From JBAZWV01 sp041660225 (GTDB lineage: Bacteria > Patescibacteriota > Patescibacteriia > 2-12-FULL-60-25), in contig JBAZWV010000001.1 in NCBI GenBank assembly GCA_041660225.1, forward strand, positions 186,001-250,000: 64,000 bases of DNA. The letters run 5' to 3'. Both the position numbers and the translations under genes were made by a program. Below, piece by piece: positions 51,182 through 58,165 of this stretch (within the stretch, counting starts at the first letter, position 1; each line of letters opens with the position of its first letter). A model generated the notes under the pieces. It was given only the letters and a program-made list of their open reading frames with translations. It was not told where the DNA came from and did not search any database.

Positions 51182-52922
51182 AGGTGTTGGTGGAACGTTG
51201 AGAATCGTAGATTTGGACGTATTCTGGCGAGCTATGCATAAGCTCTTCGTGCGTGCCGCGAGCAAGAATTTCTCCTTCCATGAGCAAAATGATCTGCTCA
51301 TACGACTCGATCGGAGCGATTTTCTGCGTGATGGAGACGAGGGTCAGCTCCGGATAGTTCCGCTCGATGTTCGCGAGAATCTTGCGCTCGGTATTCGCAT
51401 CCACACGCGCGGTGAAGTCATCGAGGAAGAGGATCTTTGGATTGAGCGCGAGCGCACGCGCGAGCATGAGGCGCTGCTTTTGGCCGCCGGACAACGACGT
51501 TCCGCGTTCGGAGACAACGGTGTCGAGACCCTGCGGAAGCGTGCGAAGAAAATCTCCGAGCTCCGCCGTTTCGATCGCTTTTTCAAGTGAGGCATCGGTC
51601 ACGGTCTTGCTGAAGGCGATATTTTCACGAACGGTCGTGTTGAACAAAACGCTGTCCTGAAAGACAAGACCTATCTGAGGAAAAAATGAGGCGCGTTCAT
51701 ACGACGCAACCGGATGACCGTCGTACGTCACTTCCCCGTTCTTCGGAATGGTGAGTCCCGTGATCACATTCAAGAGCTGCGTTTTTCCGGCTGCGGTCGG
51801 ACCGATGATGGCGGTCTTGGTACCTGGCTGAATCGAAAGCGACACGTTTTTGAGCGCAAATTTTTCGCCGTACACGACCGTCACATCCTTGAGATCGATC
51901 TGCCCGCGAAGCGGTTCCATGATCGTCCCTTCATCTTTTTCATCCGGTGCATCAAGAATTTCTTGGATGCGACCATACGAAGCGCTCGCCTGTGCGATCA
52001 CGTTGCTCATGAAACCCAGAATGAGAATCGGAAAAATAAGCATGCCGAGATAGCTATTGAACGCGGCGAACGAGCCGAGCGTCATGGAGCCCTGCGTGAT
52101 GTAATAGCCGCCCAATGTCATCACGATGAGCGTGCCCATGCTCGAGACAAACGTGATGATCGGAATCATGACGGAAAACAATTTGAGAATCCCGGTGCCG
52201 ATCTCTCGAGCGCGGGCGTTCGCGCCCTTGAATTTTTCTTTTTCAACGCGCTGGGAATCAAGCACGCGGATAAGCGCCGCGCCTAGAATGCTTTCGTTGA
52301 TCACCTTATTCAACCAGTCGATCACCTCGCGACTCTGCGTGAAGAGCGCTCGAACCATTCGGAACACGAAGAAAAATGTTCCGCCGATGATCGGGATGAT
52401 CGTGAGAACGGCAAGCGCGAGACGCCAGTCGATGGTAAGAAGGATAATTGACGTGCCGATGATGATGACCGCCGAAGAAACCAGCGAGACAATCGCCATT
52501 GCAACGAAGAGCTTGATGGAATCGATGTCGGAGGTAATGTTCGTCAACAGCTTGGAGGGATTTTTGTCTTCAATAAAGCGATATCCCTGCTTCGAAATCT
52601 TTTGAACGAGTTTGGAGCGCATATCACGCGCAACACGCTCTGAGGCGTACGTTTGCACGACGCTCTGGAGATACGTAAAAAAGAAAATCCCGACGGCAAA
52701 TGCACCGAATTGAATGGCGAGCGATTGCAGATCAAGCGAGCCGTGGAGATACGAATCGATGACGCGCAAAACGAACTTCGGCAAAAACAACGTGAGACCG
52801 TTCGCAACGACGGCCAGAAGCACGAGCCCTGTGATCATCGAACGATACGGTCCAAGAATGCCAAAAATACTCGGCGGTTTTGGCTTGGGCTGGGAGGGAG
52901 GTTTTTTCATTGGGGAAGACAT
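51165..52922 (-). CDS. ABC exporter, degenerate half of a heterodimer
   Basis: The 585-residue half-transporter has six membrane helices and an ATPase domain with Walker A GPTAAGKT and a normal signature LSGGQKQR. Walker B ends LFLDDFTA, with Asp in place of the catalytic Glu, and the switch His is replaced (SITQK). This matches the non-catalytic subunit of TM287/288- or BmrCD-type exporters. The substrate is unknown. It overlaps the next gene by 17 nt, so both are made together. The start may be ATG 52922 or 52910. Confidence 0.88.
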   Translation of the reverse strand: MSSPMKKPPSQPKPKPPSIFGILGPYRSMITGLVLLAVVANGLTLFLPKFVLRVIDSYLHGSLDLQSLAIQFGAFAVGIFFFTYLQSVVQTYASERVARDMRSKLVQKISKQGYRFIEDKNPSKLLTNITSDIDSIKLFVAMAIVSLVSSAVIIIGTSIILLTIDWRLALAVLTIIPIIGGTFFFVFRMVRALFTQSREVIDWLNKVINESILGAALIRVLDSQRVEKEKFKGANARAREIGTGILKLFSVMIPIITFVSSMGTLIVMTLGGYYITQGSMTLGSFAAFNSYLGMLIFPILILGFMSNVIAQASASYGRIQEILDAPDEKDEGTIMEPLRGQIDLKDVTVVYGEKFALKNVSLSIQPGTKTAIIGPTAAGKTQLLNVITGLTIPKNGEVTYDGHPVASYERASFFPQIGLVFQDSVLFNTTVRENIAFSKTVTDASLEKAIETAELGDFLRTLPQGLDTVVSERGTSLSGGQKQRLMLARALALNPKILFLDDFTARVDANTERKILANIERNYPELTLVSITQKIAPIESYEQIILLMEGEILARGTHEELMHSSPEYVQIYDSQRSTNTYELRA

Positions 52923-52962
52923 TTTTCGGGGGGAAAGAGGACATTTGACGGTGAGAGCGATT

Positions 52963-52977
52963 TGCTAAAATAGCAAT
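52963..52977. promoter_or_regulatory. Palindromic extended -10 box, divergent
   Basis: TTGCTAAAATAGCAA reads TGCTAAAAT on the plus strand and TGCTATTTT on the minus strand. TTGACG lies 15 nt upstream on the plus side. It could fire both ways, towards the ABC exporter and towards the gene at 53055. Confidence 0.4.
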
Positions 52978-53035
52978 ATATCTCTATCGCGTCAATCTCC
53001 TAGGGGGAAAGCTTGTTTTTGAATTATACAGGCCG

Positions 53036-53044
53036 TGTTACGCT
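53036..53044 (+). promoter_or_regulatory. Extended -10 box before the gene at 53055
   Basis: TGTTACGCT ends 10 nt before ATG 53055. Confidence 0.45.
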
Positions 53045-53054
53045 CCCCTCACCT

Positions 53055-53897
53055 ATGGAAATCCAAGTTGCCACACAGCGGATCTTGCTCTTAAAAGATC
53101 AGATCACGCCGGAAGAAGCGAAAGAAAAAGCCTGGCAAAAGAAGGTCAGCGCGTTTGATGCGATCAGCAAGGTCACGAGTTTTTTGAGCAAGCCGAAAGA
53201 TGAAGATTTTACACTCGTCTACAGCGAGCATCGCTACGAACCGTTTTGGCATGTGACCGCAAAGGCGCGATACGAATACACGCGAACGACGAACTACGCG
53301 GTTCCCGTCAGTGCGAAAGAAGTGAAGACCGTTACCGTACACGATATTAAATACGAAGCGATGAACGGAAACATTCATATCCCCGTATTGGAATATTGTT
53401 TGCAAGAGGAACTGGATGAAAATATTATCGACGGGATCAGCGGAAAGAATGCACCGGAACTAAAGCAGTATCTTTCGATGAAACCTCACGAGGTCACGGG
53501 TCAGTTGAAAGATGAGGTGGAAGAAGGCGCGATCTTTGTTCCCCCGCAGGCGCGTGTGTCTGCCATCATGCGTGATTCACTTGCGAAGATGATCAAAGGC
53601 ATCCATGCCGATACGATTTTAGCGGAACAGGTAGAAGTAACGCGCGTCGATCTCTACTATCATCCGGTGTACGCGTTCAAATATGCGTGGGCCTCCAAAC
53701 AAAAAGAAGCGATTCTCGAAGTGGACGGATTAACGGGTGAAAGCCGTCCGGGTAATCGCGTGTTTACCGAATATCTTGGAAAAGTTCTCGACCAAACCTT
53801 TTTATTCGACATCGGTGCGGATGCGGTTGGGATGCTTGTGCCGGGCGGAAGTATCGCCGTGAAGGCAGCGAAGCGTTACATGGATACGCGGAAGTAA
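53055..53897 (+). CDS. Hypothetical soluble protein
   Basis: I do not recognise this 280-residue protein. It has no signal peptide. It carries repeated strand-like stretches: EPFWHVTAKARYEYTRTT, VTRVDLYYHPVYAFKYAW, and KEAILEVDGLTGE, which has a look shared by several uncharacterised bacterial proteins. A hydrophobic C-terminal segment (AVGMLVPGGSIAVKAA) may touch the membrane. ATG 53055 follows an extended -10 box. Confidence 0.6.
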   Translation: MEIQVATQRILLLKDQITPEEAKEKAWQKKVSAFDAISKVTSFLSKPKDEDFTLVYSEHRYEPFWHVTAKARYEYTRTTNYAVPVSAKEVKTVTVHDIKYEAMNGNIHIPVLEYCLQEELDENIIDGISGKNAPELKQYLSMKPHEVTGQLKDEVEEGAIFVPPQARVSAIMRDSLAKMIKGIHADTILAEQVEVTRVDLYYHPVYAFKYAWASKQKEAILEVDGLTGESRPGNRVFTEYLGKVLDQTFLFDIGADAVGMLVPGGSIAVKAAKRYMDTRK

Positions 53898-53902
53898 TAG
53901 CG

Positions 53903-54904
53903 TCAACCCCGCGCGCTCGTAATATCCTCCCCCATCGTATAGTTCGTGAAGAATGCGTCGGAAATGTCGTCGACTTTTTTATTCCAGGTTGTTCCGTACA
54001 TCGACGTCGCGATGTCGGGTGATTTGATCCAACGAAGCGTACCGCCTTTTTCGATCGCGTAGACGTTCGGGAGCGATTCGATTTTTACCATCTTGATTCC
54101 GGGACGATACGTCACGTTTTTCCCGAGCGGGACCGCGGCGAGTTCGGCTTCGGTGATCGTTTTTACGTTTTTAAAATCGACGTACCATGTGAAATAGATC
54201 CGATCATTTGGAAATGCATGACGCTTTCCATCCGCTCCGCAATAATAGACTGCAGAAAATGTTGCGGATTTAATGAGTGATCCGGACACGCACGGCGCGA
54301 TAGATCCATCCGAGACAAGCGCGAGATCGGTGTTGATGTCCGGGCTTTCGGCAGCTGCTTCGACGGGATCATAGCTCCCCGGATACAACGCCGCGACGAG
54401 ACTCGCATACGGATTCATGGCGACATCGTCCAGACGGATTTCGAAGTGGAGATGGGATCCGGCTTCTTCCGCATTGCCGCTATCTCCCAACCAACCGATG
54501 AGCTGGCCTTTTGTAACCGTGGCATTCTTCACGATCCCTGGCGCATACGCGTTCTGTGTTCCTCCTGCGCCGTCATCCGTACCGGGCGAATCGTTATTCA
54601 CGTGGAGATAATGGTAGGTGTATCCGTCCGCATCTTGCAACGTGATCGCGTATCCCCACGAAGCTTCCGGAATATTTAGCGAACGCACCGTGCCATCGAC
54701 GGCAGCGTACAGCGGAGTCATCTTATCTCCCATCATGTCGATTCCCTCATGCGCGTGACCATTACGTGGTTCACCAAAATTATCAGCAAGCACAACGCTC
54801 GGATCGGTCGAAAACGCGATGACACGGATCTCTTCGGCACGAACGACACTGCGCGTGATGCAGAAGAGCAGCATCGACGTGAGAAGGATGGAGCAAACTC
54901 TCAT
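53903..54904 (-). CDS. Secreted M23 peptidase with a C-terminal surface-type repeat
   Basis: The 333-residue protein has a signal peptide (ILLTSMLLFCITRSVVRA). A LytM/M23 zinc peptidase domain follows, with HAHEGIDMMG and HLHFEI supplying the metal ligands, and it would cut peptidoglycan cross-links. The tail has HAFPNDRIYFTWYVDFKNV, GIKMVKIESLPNVYAIEKGG and TLRWIKSPDIA. This is a repeat type frequent in secreted CPR proteins, possibly for wall or surface binding. I chose ATG 54904, where the signal peptide begins. Confidence 0.85.
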   Translation of the reverse strand: MRVCSILLTSMLLFCITRSVVRAEEIRVIAFSTDPSVVLADNFGEPRNGHAHEGIDMMGDKMTPLYAAVDGTVRSLNIPEASWGYAITLQDADGYTYHYLHVNNDSPGTDDGAGGTQNAYAPGIVKNATVTKGQLIGWLGDSGNAEEAGSHLHFEIRLDDVAMNPYASLVAALYPGSYDPVEAAAESPDINTDLALVSDGSIAPCVSGSLIKSATFSAVYYCGADGKRHAFPNDRIYFTWYVDFKNVKTITEAELAAVPLGKNVTYRPGIKMVKIESLPNVYAIEKGGTLRWIKSPDIATSMYGTTWNKKVDDISDAFFTNYTMGEDITSARG

Positions 54905-54913
54905 AGTCCAAGC

Positions 54914-54936
54914 ATGGTAGCAACATATGCTACGCT
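54914..54936. promoter_or_regulatory. Back-to-back extended -10 boxes in a 38-bp gap
   Basis: The minus strand reads TGCTACCAT (54914-54922), 9 nt before the M23 ATG. The plus strand reads TGCTACGCT (54928-54936), 6 nt before the TfoX-domain ATG. There is no room for separate leaders. Confidence 0.55.
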
Positions 54937-54942
54937 TACGCC

Positions 54943-55287
54943 ATGCCCTCAAAACACGCCGCATTCGTGCAATATGTCGCGGAAGATCTGCTCGCAAAAC
55001 TCACGCCGAGCGTTCGTCCGATGTTCGGCGGGCACGGATTCTATTCCGGCGGAAAAATGTTTGCCCTTGAGGCGGATGGAAAAATCTATTTCAAGGTAGA
55101 CAAGGCGACACAAAAAGATTTCGAAGAAGCGGGCAGCGAACCATTCCGCTATTCTTCAAAGGATCGGAAGTCCGTCACGATGTCGTATTGGACGGTGCCA
55201 GAAACCGTTCTTGAAGATCATGAGTTGGCCGTTACGTGGGCGAAAAAAGCAATCAAAGTCGCGCTCAACATAAGAAAAAAGCCTTGA
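54943..55287 (+). CDS. TfoX N-terminal domain protein
   Basis: The 114-residue protein matches the TfoX/Sxy N-terminal domain: VRPMFGGHGFYSGGKMFALE, DGKIYFKVDKAT, SEPFRYSSKDRKSVTMSYW and a closing helix. In gammaproteobacteria Sxy/TfoX activates competence genes together with CRP. Stand-alone N-domains are widespread and their role is unclear. It lacks the C-terminal TfoX domain. It is divergent from the M23 gene. Confidence 0.85.
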   Translation: MPSKHAAFVQYVAEDLLAKLTPSVRPMFGGHGFYSGGKMFALEADGKIYFKVDKATQKDFEEAGSEPFRYSSKDRKSVTMSYWTVPETVLEDHELAVTWAKKAIKVALNIRKKP

Positions 55288-55300
55288 TCGTTCAAGGCTT
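55275..55300 (-). terminator. Terminator of the zinc-ribbon gene
   Basis: On the minus strand AAGCCTTGA, loop ACGA, TCAAGGCTT is followed by TTTTCTT. It overlaps the last codons and stop of the TfoX-domain gene. Confidence 0.8.
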
Positions 55301-55957
55301 GGAGGGGGGTGGCTTTCGTTTTCGAAGCCACTCTTGGTCGACGGTCGCGTGCGTCCCGTCTGGTTTCGGTTCTCCGATAGGAATGAGCGGCGTGTTGCGA
55401 TCCGACACCGGAAGCTCCGAGATCGGTTCTTCGCGCGGAATCGACGGCAGCTTTCCTCGTATCTTTGGACGGTCCGGCGTCGGGTTGACCGGCATCGCGT
55501 TCGCCGACGATCTCTTTGGAGGAGGCGACGGAATCTTCAGAGGCATTGGTGGCGTCTGAATGGGGGTCAGATTCTCCGACTGAATCTTCGGGAGCGGCGG
55601 CATCGACAGACCCCTCGGGGTCATTGCTCGAGAGTACGGAATCGTCAGCGTGCGGAGCGCATCCGTGCACTTCGTTCCGCACTGCGGACAAAAGCGTATG
55701 TGCGCAGCAAGCGGCTCATTGCACTTCGTGCAACGTGGGCGGATCGTATTGCACCGCGGACACTTGTCGTCGTCGATCGCGAGACATTCCTTGCACGTCG
55801 CGCAATAGCAATCAGAAATATCCACTTTTTCTTCTGAAATATCGACGAGCATCCCGTCACCGGCGACGGGGGGCAGGGTTGGCTGCTCCCCTCCCGGTTC
55901 CAGCTCCAACGGGTAAAGCGGCGTCTGGCCGTTGTTGGGTTCTTTGGGAATGGACAT
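55292..55957 (-). CDS. Double zinc-ribbon protein with proline-rich tail
   Basis: The 221-residue protein has a cluster of CxxC pairs at about residues 50-98 (CYCATCKECLA, CPRCNTIRPRCTKC, CPQCGTKC), enough for two zinc ribbons. A long Pro/Ser-rich, disordered tail follows. There is no enzyme domain. Such ribbons usually mediate protein or nucleic acid contacts. ATG 55957 is fixed by a strong Shine-Dalgarno, AAAGGAGG, on the minus strand. The longer frame upstream has no support. Confidence 0.7.
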   Translation of the reverse strand: MSIPKEPNNGQTPLYPLELEPGGEQPTLPPVAGDGMLVDISEEKVDISDCYCATCKECLAIDDDKCPRCNTIRPRCTKCNEPLAAHIRFCPQCGTKCTDALRTLTIPYSRAMTPRGLSMPPLPKIQSENLTPIQTPPMPLKIPSPPPKRSSANAMPVNPTPDRPKIRGKLPSIPREEPISELPVSDRNTPLIPIGEPKPDGTHATVDQEWLRKRKPPPSKP

Positions 55958-55961
55958 GACG

Positions 55962-55969
55962 CCTCCTTT
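55962..55969 (-). promoter_or_regulatory. Strong Shine-Dalgarno of the zinc-ribbon gene
   Basis: The minus strand reads AAAGGAGG, 4 nt before ATG 55957; one of two clear Shine-Dalgarno sequences in the window. Confidence 0.7.
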
Positions 55970-55999
55970 CGTGGGGCGTGGGTAAAAAGACCTGCACGC

Positions 56000-56028
56000 G
56001 TTGTAGCGTATATAACGGGTTTTGTCCA
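56000..56028 (-). promoter_or_regulatory. Promoter of the zinc-ribbon gene
   Basis: On the minus strand TGGACA (56028-56023), a 17-nt spacer and TACAAC (56005-56000). It leaves a leader of about 36 nt that holds the Shine-Dalgarno. Confidence 0.5.
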
Positions 56029-56042
56029 CTCTATGCCAACAC

Positions 56043-56071
56043 TCGACGAAACGCGTGTCCTACGATAGGAT
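56043..56071 (+). promoter_or_regulatory. Promoter of tRNA-Ser (GCU)
   Basis: TCGACG, 17-nt spacer, TAGGAT at 56066-56071. The layout is the same as at tRNA-Ser (UGA). Confidence 0.6.
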
Positions 56072-56085
56072 GTGGGCGCTCTTGT

Positions 56086-56177
56086 GGAGAGGTACCCAAG
56101 AGGCTGAAGGGGGGAGATTGCTAATCTCCTAGGGGGTCACAAGCCCCGCGAGGGTTCGAATCCCTCTCTCTCCGCCA
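56086..56177 (+). tRNA. tRNA-Ser (anticodon GCU)
   Basis: This is a type II tRNA of 92 nt. The acceptor GGAGAGG pairs with TCTCTCC (one G-U), and stem GGAGA/TCTCC holds loop TTGCTAA. It has a long variable arm, T-loop TTCGAAT, discriminator G and encoded CCA. It reads AGC and AGU serine codons. Confidence 0.95.
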
Positions 56178-56182
56178 TGCAA

Positions 56183-56213
56183 AAAAACCGCATTCTAAGG
56201 ATGCGGTTTTTGC
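56183..56213 (+). terminator. Terminator of tRNA-Ser (GCU)
   Basis: AAAAACCGCAT, loop TCTAAGG, ATGCGGTTTTT. Confidence 0.85.
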
Positions 56214-56232
56214 TTTATTGTGACGTCTTGTG

Positions 56233-56241
56233 TGATACGAT
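56233..56241 (+). promoter_or_regulatory. Extended -10 box before the gene at 56248
   Basis: TGATACGAT ends 6 nt before ATG 56248. Confidence 0.45.
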
Positions 56242-56247
56242 GACGAT

Positions 56248-56460
56248 ATGAAACAAAGCGCTATCGGAAAATTGTTTCGAAATTTCTCCATCGCGCTGGG
56301 GATTCTTCTTGTTTGGCGAGGGATCTGGTATCTCTTCGATATCGTCGATGAACGGTTTTTCGGAGGCGATCATGCAGCGACGGCGATCGGAGGCATTCTC
56401 GCGGGACTTCTCATTCTCTATCTTCCGGATCGTGATTTAAAAGAATTAGGAAAACTCTAG
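56248..56460 (+). CDS. Small two-helix membrane protein
   Basis: The 70-residue protein has two membrane helices (FSIALGILLVWRGIWYLFDIV, AIGGILAGLLILYLP) with a FFGGDHAA loop between them and a short charged tail. No function is known. It starts the transcript that also carries the eight-cysteine gene, 2 nt downstream. Confidence 0.65.
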   Translation: MKQSAIGKLFRNFSIALGILLVWRGIWYLFDIVDERFFGGDHAATAIGGILAGLLILYLPDRDLKELGKL

Positions 56461-56462
56461 AT

Positions 56463-56915
56463 ATGAACAACACGCACAAGCTCATCTTGGTCGGTATCGC
56501 CACCCTCATCGTCGCCGTACTGATCGGACGTTTCGTGTATCCATGGAACGAAACGGGTGGATCCGCGCCGACAAACTTCGAAGAATGTGCCGCTCAAGGA
56601 AATCCGATCATGGAATCGTATCCGCGACAGTGTCGTAGTAAAGAAGGAAAACTGTTTGTCGAAGACGTGAAGGTCGTCCCACCGACACAGCCCCCGACAC
56701 CTGATCCAAAGACCGGAACATGTATCATTGGCGGATGCAGCTCCCAGCTCTGTGTTGACGACACCGGCGAACCGATCGTCTCGACCTGTGAATTTCGTGC
56801 CGAGTACGCGTGCTATAACGGCGCGACGTGCGAACGACAAACGAGCGGTGATTGCGGATGGACACAGACGGCAGAACTGACAGCGTGTCTACGGAATCCT
56901 CCCCCGTTGGAATAA
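56463..56915 (+). CDS. Secreted eight-cysteine-cluster protein
   Basis: The 150-residue protein has an N-terminal membrane anchor (LILVGIATLIVAVLIGRFV). A motif FEECAAQGNPIMESYPRQCR follows, with a KEGKLFVED end. A Pro-rich linker leads to a C-terminal cluster of eight cysteines (CIIGGCSSQLC, STCEFRAEYACY, ATCERQTSGDCGW, TACL). This C-terminal pattern recurs in secreted proteins of many bacteria and is known only as an eight-cysteine-cluster domain. The disulfides would need an oxidase such as the DsbA-like protein at 30805. Confidence 0.75.
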   Translation: MNNTHKLILVGIATLIVAVLIGRFVYPWNETGGSAPTNFEECAAQGNPIMESYPRQCRSKEGKLFVEDVKVVPPTQPPTPDPKTGTCIIGGCSSQLCVDDTGEPIVSTCEFRAEYACYNGATCERQTSGDCGWTQTAELTACLRNPPPLE

Positions 56916-57581
56916 TCACTTCCCAACGGCGAGCGCAACGCCGTATATTTTTTCAACTCCTGCTTCCCGCAACACACGGGCGGCTTCGCGCATGGTTGAT
57001 CCGGTCGTGATGACGTCGTCGATCAGAATAACGGTGCATGGAATATCTTTTAGATTTGGCCGGACGCGAAACGCATCATGCACGTTCGCGCTACGAAGCG
57101 GTCCGGGTTCGAGCTCAGCTTGAGGCTGGATGGAGGAAGAAGCCCGTTCGAGAAGATCCCCTTCCGTTGCCCATGAAAGCAGCTCTTGTTTCATGAGATC
57201 GCGGATGACGTCGGCTTGATCAAAGCCACGTGCCCGGACACGTTCTGTCGAACCAATGACGGACTGGATCACAATCGACTCCTCCCCTGCCCACGGCCAC
57301 GGCGCGTTCCGTTCTTCTTTGGCGCGAGCAATGACCGGTCCGATCGCGTGGATCAAGTCCGTCGCGCTGTCATATTTGAGGCCGTGGATAAGTTTGCGCC
57401 AGACGGGATCATGATAAAACCCGATGACGGCAACGCCATCAAGTCCTTCGATATCTTGATCGCGACGGGCGAGCTCGATCTTTCCTCGACATTCATCGCA
57501 GCACCACAAACCGAAAGTTCCGCAACCGACGCAGCGGCGCGGGAAGAGCGCGTCAAGAATTAGCGCTCGATATCCTTCCAC
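56916..57581 (-). CDS. comF: ComF family phosphoribosyltransferase-like protein
   Basis: The 221-residue protein has the N-terminal zinc motif (CVGCG, CCDEC) and a phosphoribosyltransferase domain with VILIDDVITTGSTMREAARV. ComF proteins are needed for natural transformation in several bacteria, acting on incoming single strands in the cytoplasm. Its start lies 22 nt inside the upstream gene, so it belongs to the VirB4-PrgI operon. This links the operon to DNA movement, though only by position. Confidence 0.9.
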   Translation of the reverse strand: MEGYRALILDALFPRRCVGCGTFGLWCCDECRGKIELARRDQDIEGLDGVAVIGFYHDPVWRKLIHGLKYDSATDLIHAIGPVIARAKEERNAPWPWAGEESIVIQSVIGSTERVRARGFDQADVIRDLMKQELLSWATEGDLLERASSSIQPQAELEPGPLRSANVHDAFRVRPNLKDIPCTVILIDDVITTGSTMREAARVLREAGVEKIYGVALAVGK

Positions 57582-58156
57582 ACCACGTTACTCACGAGAT
57601 AGGTGTTGTCCGCCTGCCGCTGGAACGTGACCGTGGCTTCTTTATAGAGGATGCGTGTCGGTTTGGATGGATCTCCAGCGTCTTCCGCTTGCTGAACCTG
57701 AACGCGGAATGTCATTTCCGAAGCTCCGGCTGCAGCCGAGACGATGTCCGTTGCAACCACACGCGTAAGAACGCCAAAATGCGGGCCCGCAGATGGGTGC
57801 GCGGCGATCATGGCGTTCTGTTCGCTGAGGAGCGTTTCACGATAGGAAACCGTGGCGTTGATCAACACGTCATTATATCCGCGGAATCCTTCGCCGCTCG
57901 CGCCCGATCCCAAACGCGACACGAAGATGCCTGCAAGATCCTGAAGACGCTTCACATCTGGGGCGACACCAGCTGAGCTTCCTCCGAGTGGGATGGTTGA
58001 TGTCGCAGGAAGATTGGTTCCAGGGGTGACCTGTCCGGGGAGTTGCGGGGGTTGTTCGACCGTCTTAAAAAATGGTTGCAAGAGATACCAAATGCCGAAC
58101 GCCAGGATGAGCAGGGCGAGCAGAATCAGGAGGCCGAGTTTTGTGCGTCGTTCCAT
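57560..58156 (-). CDS. Membrane-anchored protein of the VirB4 operon
   Basis: The 198-residue protein has one N-terminal membrane helix (LGLLILLALLILAFGIWYLL), a Pro/Thr/Ser linker and an outside domain of about 120 residues. The end of that domain (MTFRVQVQQAEDAG, KEATVTFQRQADNTYLVSNV) has the curved-sheet look of NTF2/VirB8-like domains. I do not recognise a family with certainty. Its place between virB4 and comF, with a 9-bp gap and a 22-bp overlap, suggests a structural part of the secretion-like complex. Confidence 0.6.
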   Translation of the reverse strand: MERRTKLGLLILLALLILAFGIWYLLQPFFKTVEQPPQLPGQVTPGTNLPATSTIPLGGSSAGVAPDVKRLQDLAGIFVSRLGSGASGEGFRGYNDVLINATVSYRETLLSEQNAMIAAHPSAGPHFGVLTRVVATDIVSAAAGASEMTFRVQVQQAEDAGDPSKPTRILYKEATVTFQRQADNTYLVSNVVWKDIER

Positions 58157-58165
58157 AGATGAGGG

